Part shown: piece by piece, positions 1 through 6,134 of the stretch
How the letters are laid out: the number at the start of each line of letters is the position of its first letter
Numbering within the stretch: the first letter of the stretch is position 1
Origin: Kiritimatiellia bacterium
Lineage (GTDB): Bacteria > Verrucomicrobiota > Kiritimatiellia > RFP12 > UBA1067
Length of the DNA stretch: 6,134 bases
Reading direction: 5' to 3'
Assembly (NCBI GenBank): GCA_017459225.1
Contig: JAFUDL010000087.1
Location: 1 to 6,134, forward strand
Notes under the pieces: generated by a model
The model's database searches: none
The model's input: the letters and a program-made list of their open reading frames with translations, nothing else
What the model was told of the DNA's origin: nothing
Program-made: the position numbers and the translations under genes

Positions 1-1
1 C

Positions 2-448
2 GCCCCCCTGGTCGACGGCCTGCTGGAGCCCCGCGACGAGCCGGTCGCGCAAGCGGACGCGCGTCGCGGCGTTCGATGCGGCCGCGGCGGGGTCGTCGGG
101 CAGGAAGGACGGCCGGGGGAAGAAGTTCGTTTCGAAGGATTCGACCGCCATGGACAGGGCGGAGAGATTGCCCTTCTCGGCCTCGGGCAGGAGCCATTGG
201 CGGGCGTTCTCCGCACGCGCCCAGGCGGCGTCGGGCTCCCAGATGTCGTCGCTGGTCCGGGGGAACAGGAGCAGCTCCCCGTAGGCGACGCGGGCCTCCG
301 GGTCGCCGGCCTTCGCGCGGGAGTCGAGCCGGGAGAGCGCTCGCGCGTAATACAGGCCGGCGAGGGCGTTGTCCGATCGGTTGACCGGCGCCGCGGCGGA
401 TCGCGAGGCGCGGCGCTCGTAGTGCTGCGCGAGCTCGTCGCACGGCAC
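2..448 (-). CDS. Sel1-like (TPR-type) repeat protein, partial, C-terminus off the left edge
   Basis: The minus strand is open from at least base 583 down to the left edge. Between about 450 and 2 its codons end almost always in G or C, which marks this strand as the coding one here. The translation shows helical repeat signatures typical of Sel1-like repeats: 'AKAGDPEARVAYGELLLF', then a second unit containing 'WLLPEAEKGNLSALSMA', then 'LRDRLVAGLQQAVDQGG', which begins a third. Sel1 repeats are known as protein-protein interaction scaffolds; partner and role here are unknown. No signal peptide or catalytic motif is visible. The start is uncertain: I chose GTG (446-448) because the G/C-ending codon regime stops about there. 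An ATG at 581-583 would add 45 residues that are rich in Arg, Lys and His and look like antisense of the plus-strand gene. No Shine-Dalgarno supports either. Family assignment is moderate; that the frame is coding is more certain. Confidence 0.55.
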   Translation of the reverse strand, partial: MPCDELAQHYERRASRSAAAPVNRSDNALAGLYYARALSRLDSRAKAGDPEARVAYGELLLFPRTSDDIWEPDAAWARAENARQWLLPEAEKGNLSALSMAVESFETNFFPRPSFLPDDPAAAASNAATRVRLRDRLVAGLQQAVDQGG

Positions 449-460
449 GTGGACGAAACT
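400..460. other. Coding-strand and codon-composition breakpoint
   Basis: To the left, the convincing protein is on the minus strand with nearly all codons ending in G or C. To the right, the convincing protein is on the plus strand, with roughly a quarter of codons ending in A or T and frequent CTT leucine codons, as in the large gene downstream. The two reading frames are exactly codon-aligned on opposite strands, so both stay open across the junction. A divergent gene pair would normally have a promoter-bearing, less GC-rich spacer here; none is visible. A CACGTG palindrome at 446-451 places a GTG on each strand back to back, but neither has a ribosome binding site. The exact point cannot be fixed by eye. 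Confidence 0.5.
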
Positions 461-1453
461 GGAGAGAGCGCTCGCCTCTCGCACGTGCGCCTTCTCACGC
501 TTGCGGTGGAGGACCTCTCCTCGCGCGAGCTCTTCGAGGCGCTTGAGGCGGCCGTCGCGCGCGGTACGTCCTTGACCGGCCATGCGCGCACCTCGCTCGC
601 CGAAGTGCCGGCAAACGACGCGGATGGCGGCAACAACTCTGTGGACGACGCATCGCGCACAAAGTCGCTCGTGGAACTCGCACTTGCCCGCACTCTCGCC
701 CGCGGCGGCTCCGCGGTTGGGGCGACGCTTCTTGACGCTTACGCGCGCGATGTGCGCACGATCTACGCCTCCTACGCGGCGCTTGCGCTGGCTCTGCCGC
801 CGCTTGCGCTCACAAACGCGCTTGACGAAGCGGGTGTGGATCGATATATCCACATCGAGCCGACGCTTGTCGACGACGGCGATTTCGAGCCCGTGAACGC
901 GCTTGTCACGAACAACCGCGCCAAGCAGGACGCGCGTTCAGTGCGCGATGCCGCGTGGCTTGCCGCGAACCTGTCGCGCTGGACGTTTGGCCCGTCGGAC
1001 GCCAACGGCAGCGGCATCTGCAACAACGGCAGCTATTTTTCAAACGGCGGACAGCTTGCGAAACTTGGCGCGTCGAACCGCCATGCGGCATTCCTGCGCA
1101 TTGCCGACGGCGTTGGTCCGGGCAGAATAGCGCATGCGTTCGAGGTCCCTGCGCCGAAGACGAAGGTGACGGTCTCCTGCCGCATTGCAGGGCGCTACTA
1201 CGACAACAGGATTTTCACGGGACGCGTTGCGCTGGAAGTGGACGGAGTGCGCGTGGCGGTGTCGGATCTGGTGGACACGTGGTCGCTATGGCCCGAGTTT
1301 TCAGCCTCTTTCACCATGCCCCAGGCTGGCCCCCACACGTTCGCCTTTGTCGCGGTGGCGAATGGAGATGGAACGTGTGACATTCTGCTAGACCGCGTTA
1401 TGATTGGCTACGACATTCCGCGTGCGTGGCCGTTCCAGATGTTTGTACGATGA
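449..1453 (+). CDS. Unrecognised protein with C-terminal jelly-roll-like (carbohydrate-binding-type) domain; 5' end unresolved
   Basis: The frame is open from upstream of base 197 to TGA at 1451-1453. Using GTG 449 as a provisional start gives 334 residues. Residues 1 to about 135 are mostly helical and Ala/Leu-rich ('ELFEALEAAVARG', 'LLDAYARDVRTIYASYAA') and match no family I recognise. Residues about 139-321 form a beta-rich domain starting 'TLVDDGDFEP' and ending 'ILLDRVMIGY'; the opening GDFE and closing 'LLD-V' motifs are like those of galactose-binding-like or CBM4/9-type jelly rolls. The same domain recurs in the next gene (residues 1147-1349). A 13-residue tail ends 'PFQMFVR'. No ATG occurs in frame before the domain, no signal peptide is visible, and candidate GTG/TTG starts (197, 449, 485, 506, 572, 605) all lack a convincing ribosome binding site. 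It may be a 5'-truncated remnant of a larger secreted protein. The stop lies 20 bases before the next gene, suggesting co-transcription. Confidence 0.6.
   Translation: MDETGESARLSHVRLLTLAVEDLSSRELFEALEAAVARGTSLTGHARTSLAEVPANDADGGNNSVDDASRTKSLVELALARTLARGGSAVGATLLDAYARDVRTIYASYAALALALPPLALTNALDEAGVDRYIHIEPTLVDDGDFEPVNALVTNNRAKQDARSVRDAAWLAANLSRWTFGPSDANGSGICNNGSYFSNGGQLAKLGASNRHAAFLRIADGVGPGRIAHAFEVPAPKTKVTVSCRIAGRYYDNRIFTGRVALEVDGVRVAVSDLVDTWSLWPEFSASFTMPQAGPHTFAFVAVANGDGTCDILLDRVMIGYDIPRAWPFQMFVR
863..1411 (+). repeat. Paralogous jelly-roll-like domain, copy 1
   Basis: This domain aligns by eye over its whole length with copy 2 at 4915-5520. Shared landmarks in the same order are TLV-GDFEP, W-F (RWTFGPSD / SWIFDSSN), GSGI, GSYF, GQLA, an H-A-LR segment (RHAAFLR / QHTAYLR), VTVS/VTIS, a DG after a V-L strand, AG-H-FAF/LAF, and LLD-V--G. 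The nucleotide sequences differ substantially, so this is an old protein-level duplication and not a recent DNA repeat. Function as a glycan-binding module is an inference from fold-like motifs only. Confidence 0.75.
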
Positions 1454-1460
1454 GCGAAAG

Positions 1461-1466
1461 AAGGAG
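1461..1466 (+). promoter_or_regulatory. Shine-Dalgarno AAGGAG that fixes the start of the large gene
   Basis: AAGGAG lies 7 bases before the ATG at 1474, the best-placed ribosome binding site in the window. It favours ATG 1474 over three other in-frame starts: GTG 1426, ATG 1450 (which overlaps the upstream TGA as ATGA) and ATG 1468 (only 1 base from the site). The choice also places a standard signal peptide at the very N-terminus. Confidence 0.85.
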
Positions 1467-1473
1467 AATGAAA

Positions 1474-4400
1474 ATGAGAAGATCAAGAATGGCATGTTTG
1501 CTCGGCGCCGTATGCGCGCTTGCCGGGATTGCGTCCGCAGTCGAGCCGCAGGGGTATGACGCGCACCAGACGGTAACGTTCTCGGGATACACGGGCACCG
1601 AGACGCTGGTGAACTTTCCGGTGCTGCTGCGCCTGCCGGTCACCTGCTTCCGGCAGGCCGACTATTCAGATCTCGCCGTGATCGACGGCGAGGGGAATCT
1701 TCTCGCGTACGATGTAGATTCCGTGAGCGACGGCAAGGTGCTCGTGTGGGTGCGCGTGCCGGCTCTTGCGGGAACGTCCACTGCCGTTACCGCCTATATC
1801 GGCAAGGCCGCCGCGGATGTGCCGGCCTACACTGCGGCCGACGTGTGGCAGGGTTCGTATGCGGCCGTGTGGCATCTCAGCTACAACAATCCCGTTGACG
1901 CCACAGGCCATGAACTTGAGCAGACCGCGTTCGACGCAACAACTCTTGCGGCGGTGGGCGAGGCGCCGCTCGGCAACGCACTGCGCCTGAATGCGAGCAC
2001 CACCGCCGTCGTATGGCTCGCCACGCCGAAGGCGGCGCTCATCGACCAGTACATCTCGAACTACGAGAAATTGACAGTCTCCGGCTGGTTGATGCCCTCC
2101 AGATCCGTCCCCACGAAGGCCTCGCGGCTCTTCTGCTGGAAGGCCGATTCCGCCGGCGCGGGATTCGACACTTTTCAGAACACCGACGGAAAACTATACA
2201 TTCGCGGCGGCGACAAGACCACCACGTGCAAGACGACTGCCGCGATGGGATGGACGGCAAACGAATGGCACCATCTTGCAGCATGCTTCGACGGAACGTC
2301 CGCCGCCGCCTATCTCGACGGCGCTGCGCTCGCCACTGAAGGGTCGATCAGGGCGGTGACGGTGGGCGATGGCGCGAATTCCGCATACTTCGGCTACGGG
2401 AACATGGCGGGCTACGCGAACCTCGGCAAGGCGCAGGACTTCCAGTTTCCCTTCGCCAACGGCACGGTGGACGAACTGCGCATCTACAACGGCGTAGCCT
2501 CTGCCGATTGGATCAAGGCCGAGTACGACACCGTTATGATGACGAGCTTTGCCGCGTATGGCCCACTCGTGATGACCTCCGAAAGCGAGCAGCAGGACGG
2601 CACGTGGATCTCGTCGGCGGCCGAGGCGAACTGGTCCGACCCCGCGAACTGGCAGGGAGGGAAGCTGCCTTCGGGCGTGGGCGCGACTGTCACGTTCGCC
2701 GCGCAGGGTTCTTCCGAACAGCGGATCGTTCTTGATGCGGACGTGCAGGTGATGGCGCTCGTGCAGAGCGATGCGATGCGGCGCACCATCGCGGGGGCTA
2801 CGTTCTCGTTCGTCTCCACTGCCGACATCACGGTGGCGGACGGCTCGCTTGAACTCGCCGAGCCGTTCTACACCGGCGCGCTCGTGAAGAAGGGCGCGGG
2901 CACGCTTGCGTTCGCGCAGAACACGGTAGTGGCGGGCGATCTGACTGTGGAAGGCGGCGAGGTGGCCTTCGCGCAGACGTCGGCGGAAGTGCTGACGCCT
3001 GCTGCCGACGGCACCTTCACGCCCGACAGCGCGCTTTGGGTGACGCACGTTGGATTCGTGGAAGGCGACCAGGCGCAGGAGGATCCATTGCGCATGACGG
3101 TCTCCGAACGCACGCTCCCCGAAGAGGAGGGTGCGCTTCCAGTCGACAGGCTTGCGATCCAGACGCGCTGGGTGGCGAAGGCGCCTGGGTTCCTGCGCGA
3201 CGGCGTGCGCTACCAGCGTCTGCCTGAGCCGACGGCGCGTGCGGCCGGGCGCCTGTATGTGGCTGCGGCCACGAGCGGCGCGGCCGTCAAGCTGCTAGTG
3301 ATGCGCGAGACTGGCGCCTGTTCGGTCAACGGAATTCTGGAAGTGGCGACTGGAGCGGGCGTATCCATCTCCACGCCGCTTGTGAGGGTGCATGGCCTTG
3401 AGGGCGGCGGCAGGCTCTCGGCCGCGGCGGGCGTGCCGGCCGCAATCGATCTTTCGCCGTCGCTCGACCATGTGTTCACGGGCACGACGGATGGTCCGGT
3501 GGCGTTAATCAAACGCGGCAACACGAAGCTCTCGCTCACGGGCACAGGACTCTTCTCGGACGGCGTGACCTTCCGCGGCGGCGAGGTGCTGGCGGCGACC
3601 GTCACGACGCTTGATCCGGCGGCGCTGCTGGCGTTTGGCGATGGCACGGGCCAGAACGGCTGCGGACGCCTTGTGCTGGGCGAGTCGGGCGAGTTCGCGC
3701 CTGCCGTCGCCGCGCTGAGGATGACCACGACCGGCCTCACCGAAGAGGGCATTGCGGCAAGCGCGGGCACAACGCTCACGTTGCGCGGAGCTGTGTTCTC
3801 GGATGTCGACTACCAAGTGCCGATTGCCAACGGCAAGTCCTGTCAGGTCGCGCTGCACGCGCACGCCGCAGAGACGGCGAATCTCGACCCGACGATTGTT
3901 CTTGCCGACAGCGAAGTGAGATATCTTGACCTGGCCGCACGCGTTGACGGACGCGCTGGCGACGAGACCGGGGTGCGTCCGGGGAACAAGATCGTCGTCG
4001 AAGGCGTGCAGACGGTCGGCGACGATGGAAGGGTGCGCAAGTTCACGGTGCAGAACAGCACGGCGGGGGCGCTCGGCGGCACGGTGGAATTCCGCGGCGC
4101 CACGCCGTTCGTGGTGGACTGGTTCGACGTCGTCGGCGCGCAGACTGCCGTGGTGCTGTCGCCTGGCTCGCGCATCCAGGTGCAGAACGAGTTGCGCTTC
4201 AGCGATTCCACGCCGACGTGGGAGACGGTCAGCGCATGCGATGCGGACTGGACGATCGGCGAGGGCGCGTTTCTGCTTTCAAGTGGTTTCCCCACGTATG
4301 TGCAGAGGGGCGATACGTCGAGCAATTCGCATCTGCGCTTCGACGGCGGAACGCTGAAGATGAACAAGGCGGAGACGGGCGAACTGAACCTCTTCCCGCT

Positions 4401-5742
4401 TGCGCGTCGCATGGAGGTGGAGCTTTCGGAGAAGGGCGGCACGATCGACCTTGTGCCGGAGCAGGGCGGAGAGGCCGTGCCGGTGTGCGTGTACGCGCCA
4501 TTCATAGGAGAGGGGGCGCTCACGTTCACGGGCGACGAATCGTTGCCCACGGTGCGGCTTGCGGCGTCGTCGTCCCACACGGGCGGCACCACGGCGAGCG
4601 CTGTCCGTCTCGAACTTGCGGCGCCGCTTGCGCTCAGAGGCGATGTGGCGCTCGTTGACGGCGCTACGCTGCGCGCGACGGCGAGCTGCGTGCGGCTCGG
4701 CGAGCTTTCCTCGCAGAACGGCGAGATAGAAGTCGCCGAGAATGCGTCCTTGTGGGTGAGCGATTTCGCCGAATCGGGCGCGGGCGTCACGAAGACAGGC
4801 GAGGGGCAGCTCGGCTGGCTTCTCGAAGCGGCAGGAGAGAAAGTGCAGGAGATGACGGTGAACGTATCTGAGGGAACGTTTGCACTTTCTACAGGACGTG
4901 TCTTCAACGAGCCTACGCTTGTGGCGGAAGGCGACTTCGAGCCGGCCAAGCCGATCACCACCGGCAACGCTGGCGACCGTGACCGGCGTGCCAAGAAGAA
5001 CACCGCCTACTTCAGCGAATATCTCACGAGCTGGATCTTTGATTCGTCGAACGACGGTTCGGGCATCGCGAGCGACGGTAGCTACTTTACCATGAACGGG
5101 CAGCTTGCGGCCAACGGCGGCGATGCGAACCAGCACACAGCCTATCTGCGTAAGACGGCGAGCGTGGCCGCTGGCGTAATCTCCCGCGACATCACGACGG
5201 AGCATCCGAACACCGACGTCACGATTTCCTTTGACTGGAACACGCGCTGGGCTGGAGAGAACAACCAATACTGGGCGAAGATCGGCGTGCTGATGGATGG
5301 TGCATTGGTGCATGAGACGGATACGCTTCAGTCCACGGCGCAGAACGAGCCTTCGGCATGCGCGCCAAGCTACAAGGCCTGGCGGCGCGTGACGGTGATG
5401 GTGTCCATTCCCGAGGCTGGCGTGCACAGGCTCGCGTTCACCGCGCTCGACCCGGTTGTGGACGGAGAGACGAAGGACTGCGAGGCGCTTCTCGACAACG
5501 TGAGTGTGGGCACCTCCTACGCGCTTGGTGGAAAGATGGGTGATCGGCTCAAGCCAGTCACGCTCAACATCGCAGCCGGCGCTAAGCTCCAGCTTGACGA
5601 CGGGTTCGAGGGGAGAGTCGGCGCGGTATATTACGACGGGGAGAAAATCGGCAACACGATCTCGGCGCGCACGCAGCCTACGTTCGTGACTGGAACTGGC
5701 CGCCTGATCGGCCCAGGCACCTTTGTGATATTCATCCATTGA
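1474..5742 (+). CDS. Large secreted adhesin-like protein: DUF2341-like, LamG/ConA-like, autotransporter-type beta-strand repeats, C-terminal jelly roll
   Basis: This encodes 1422 residues. Residues 1-22 are a Sec signal peptide: basic start (MRRSRM), hydrophobic core (LLGAVCALAGI) and an ASA cleavage site before VEPQ. Residues about 28-130 resemble DUF2341 ('NFPVLLRLPV', 'DGKVLVWVRVPAL', 'VWQGSYAAVWHL'). Residues about 132-352 are a LamG/concanavalin-A-like domain, with 'EWHHLAACFDG' and the family-typical end 'GTVDELRIYNGVASADWI'. Residues 378-393 carry W...NWSDPANW, common at the start of PVC beta-helix regions. Autotransporter-associated beta-strand-like units follow: near 467-500 ('LVKKGAGTLAFAQNTVVAGD'), 674-707 ('ALIKRGNTKLSLTGTG'), 1030-1070 ('SSHTGGTTASAVRLELAA') and 1104-1140 ('AGVTKTGEGQLGWLL'). 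Residues 1147-1349 are the domain shared with the upstream gene. The tail (1350-1422) has 'YYDGEKIG' and 'FVTGTGRLIG' and looks like the terminal strand motif of such proteins. No beta-barrel translocator, PEP-CTERM, LPXTG or lipobox is seen. Probable role is extracellular or surface glycan binding; no catalytic site is visible. Confidence 0.9.
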   Translation: MRRSRMACLLGAVCALAGIASAVEPQGYDAHQTVTFSGYTGTETLVNFPVLLRLPVTCFRQADYSDLAVIDGEGNLLAYDVDSVSDGKVLVWVRVPALAGTSTAVTAYIGKAAADVPAYTAADVWQGSYAAVWHLSYNNPVDATGHELEQTAFDATTLAAVGEAPLGNALRLNASTTAVVWLATPKAALIDQYISNYEKLTVSGWLMPSRSVPTKASRLFCWKADSAGAGFDTFQNTDGKLYIRGGDKTTTCKTTAAMGWTANEWHHLAACFDGTSAAAYLDGAALATEGSIRAVTVGDGANSAYFGYGNMAGYANLGKAQDFQFPFANGTVDELRIYNGVASADWIKAEYDTVMMTSFAAYGPLVMTSESEQQDGTWISSAAEANWSDPANWQGGKLPSGVGATVTFAAQGSSEQRIVLDADVQVMALVQSDAMRRTIAGATFSFVSTADITVADGSLELAEPFYTGALVKKGAGTLAFAQNTVVAGDLTVEGGEVAFAQTSAEVLTPAADGTFTPDSALWVTHVGFVEGDQAQEDPLRMTVSERTLPEEEGALPVDRLAIQTRWVAKAPGFLRDGVRYQRLPEPTARAAGRLYVAAATSGAAVKLLVMRETGACSVNGILEVATGAGVSISTPLVRVHGLEGGGRLSAAAGVPAAIDLSPSLDHVFTGTTDGPVALIKRGNTKLSLTGTGLFSDGVTFRGGEVLAATVTTLDPAALLAFGDGTGQNGCGRLVLGESGEFAPAVAALRMTTTGLTEEGIAASAGTTLTLRGAVFSDVDYQVPIANGKSCQVALHAHAAETANLDPTIVLADSEVRYLDLAARVDGRAGDETGVRPGNKIVVEGVQTVGDDGRVRKFTVQNSTAGALGGTVEFRGATPFVVDWFDVVGAQTAVVLSPGSRIQVQNELRFSDSTPTWETVSACDADWTIGEGAFLLSSGFPTYVQRGDTSSNSHLRFDGGTLKMNKAETGELNLFPLARRMEVELSEKGGTIDLVPEQGGEAVPVCVYAPFIGEGALTFTGDESLPTVRLAASSSHTGGTTASAVRLELAAPLALRGDVALVDGATLRATASCVRLGELSSQNGEIEVAENASLWVSDFAESGAGVTKTGEGQLGWLLEAAGEKVQEMTVNVSEGTFALSTGRVFNEPTLVAEGDFEPAKPITTGNAGDRDRRAKKNTAYFSEYLTSWIFDSSNDGSGIASDGSYFTMNGQLAANGGDANQHTAYLRKTASVAAGVISRDITTEHPNTDVTISFDWNTRWAGENNQYWAKIGVLMDGALVHETDTLQSTAQNEPSACAPSYKAWRRVTVMVSIPEAGVHRLAFTALDPVVDGETKDCEALLDNVSVGTSYALGGKMGDRLKPVTLNIAAGAKLQLDDGFEGRVGAVYYDGEKIGNTISARTQPTFVTGTGRLIGPGTFVIFIH
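4915..5520 (+). repeat. Paralogous jelly-roll-like domain, copy 2
   Basis: This is residues 1148-1349 of the large protein, running from 'TLVAEGDFEP' to 'ALLDNVSVGTSY'. It matches copy 1 at 863-1411 landmark for landmark, but is longer by about 20 residues, mostly in the segment after 'VLMDGALVHETDTL' and around 'DPVVDGETKDCE'. In the large protein it sits after the beta-strand repeats and is followed by a 73-residue tail; copy 1 ends its protein after only 13 more residues. Confidence 0.75.
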
Positions 5743-5753
5743 CGTCAGTACTT

Positions 5754-6134
5754 ATGAAAAACTTGCGTACGTGTATTGTTTTGGCCGCGCTCTCCATCGC
5801 CCTGTGCGGGGATGGACGCGCGGAGGGACTGCGTCCGCAGGTTGCCGTGCCTACGTCGGGGATCGTACCGCGCGATGCGATCGTCTTTTCGATCAGCGCC
5901 GCAGAGCGCGGGGCAGACCTCACTGGCAGGGAAGACGCGACGGAGATTCTGCAGCAGGCGATGGACGAGTTGAAGTCGAAGGGCGGCGGCACGCTTTTCC
6001 TGCCTGCGGGACGCTATCGCCTTGAGAAGTCGCTGCGCATCGACGGCGGTGTTGCGCTGCGGGGCGAATGGGCAAAGCCCGGCTCGGCGGCTGGCACCAA
6101 GGTCACGATCCTCTGCGTCTTCGGCGGGCGCGGC
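5754..6134 (+). CDS. Secreted pectate lyase superfamily (right-handed beta-helix) protein, N-terminal part
   Basis: The frame is open from ATG 5754 to the right edge (127 residues), so the protein is cut by the window. Residues 1-23 look like a Sec signal peptide: KNLR, a hydrophobic stretch (CIVLAALSIALC), then GRA before EG. Cys18 is preceded by Leu, which does not fit a lipobox. Residues about 53-104 match the N-terminal signature of Pectate_lyase_3/GH28-like beta-helix proteins: 'GADLTGREDATEILQQAMDE', then 'KGGGTLFLPAGRYRLEKSL' and 'GGVALRGEW'. In this family this segment caps and starts the helix; catalytic residues lie further on, outside the window, so lyase, hydrolase or non-enzymatic binding cannot be told apart. 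The gene starts 11 bases after the large gene's stop and has no clear Shine-Dalgarno, which fits translation coupled to that gene. Confidence 0.8.
   Translation, partial: MKNLRTCIVLAALSIALCGDGRAEGLRPQVAVPTSGIVPRDAIVFSISAAERGADLTGREDATEILQQAMDELKSKGGGTLFLPAGRYRLEKSLRIDGGVALRGEWAKPGSAAGTKVTILCVFGGRG

Noticed and set aside
197..448. Extension of the first plus-strand gene back to TTG 197
   Set aside because: The opposite strand here has coding-type third positions and a Sel1-like protein. The plus translation (Arg/Gly-rich) looks like its antisense.
2194..3048. 284-codon minus-strand open frame
   Set aside because: It is Arg/His-rich with no domain and lies opposite the LamG and beta-strand region, which is convincingly coding on the plus strand.
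3843..5003. 386-codon minus-strand open frame rich in Ser, Pro and Thr
   Set aside because: It is the reverse complement of GC-rich beta-repeat coding sequence; its Ser/Thr/Pro bias follows from that, and it has no start signal or motif.
4279..5739. 486-codon open frame on the minus strand inside the large gene
   Set aside because: The translation is rich in Arg and His and lacks domains, while the plus strand carries a clear secreted protein with recognisable modules. It is an antisense shadow of a high-GC gene.
5743..5753. Possible terminator or promoter between the large gene and the beta-helix gene
   Set aside because: The gap is only 11 bases. GACGTC is palindromic but far too short for a terminator, and there is no T-run.
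1..6134. Retron, CRISPR, toxin-antitoxin or other defence-type system
   Set aside because: I saw no spaced direct repeats, no reverse transcriptase or nuclease motifs and no small gene pair. The recognisable content is secreted surface or glycan-related proteins and a helical repeat protein.

Overview
The window is high-GC DNA that looks like a Kiritimatiellota/Verrucomicrobiota-type (PVC) bacterium, probably host-associated or polysaccharide-degrading. The basis is the protein style only: a very large secreted protein that joins a DUF2341-like module, a LamG/concanavalin-A-like module and autotransporter-type beta-strand repeats around an 'NWSDPANW' motif, followed by a secreted pectate-lyase-fold protein. 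No rRNA, tRNA or marker gene is present, so the taxonomy is inference.

Layout. (1) Bases 1 to about 450 encode, on the minus strand, part of a Sel1/TPR-like repeat protein with almost exclusively G/C third codon positions; it runs off the left edge. (2) From about 450 to 1453 a plus-strand frame with more relaxed third positions encodes an unrecognised helical segment followed by a jelly-roll-like domain. It has no in-frame ATG near its beginning and no convincing ribosome binding site, so its start is unresolved. (3) Bases 1474-5742 encode a 1422-residue secreted multi-domain adhesin-like protein with a good Shine-Dalgarno site and a signal peptide. (4) From 5754 to the right edge lies the first 127 residues of a secreted right-handed beta-helix (pectate lyase superfamily) protein.

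Genes 2 to 4 are co-oriented with gaps of 20 and 11 bases and look like one transcription unit. The C-terminal domain of gene 2 reappears near the C-terminus of gene 3, which ties the two proteins together; the family membership of genes 3 and 4 suggests an exported set that binds or degrades polysaccharide. No single substrate or catalytic activity can be assigned from what is visible.

The main oddity is the boundary near base 450. Codon composition and coding strand both switch there, neither flanking gene has a clear 5' end, and there is no AT-rich divergent intergenic region. This could be a truncation, a recent rearrangement or an assembly chimera. I see no CRISPR array, insertion sequence, tRNA, riboswitch or strong terminator.
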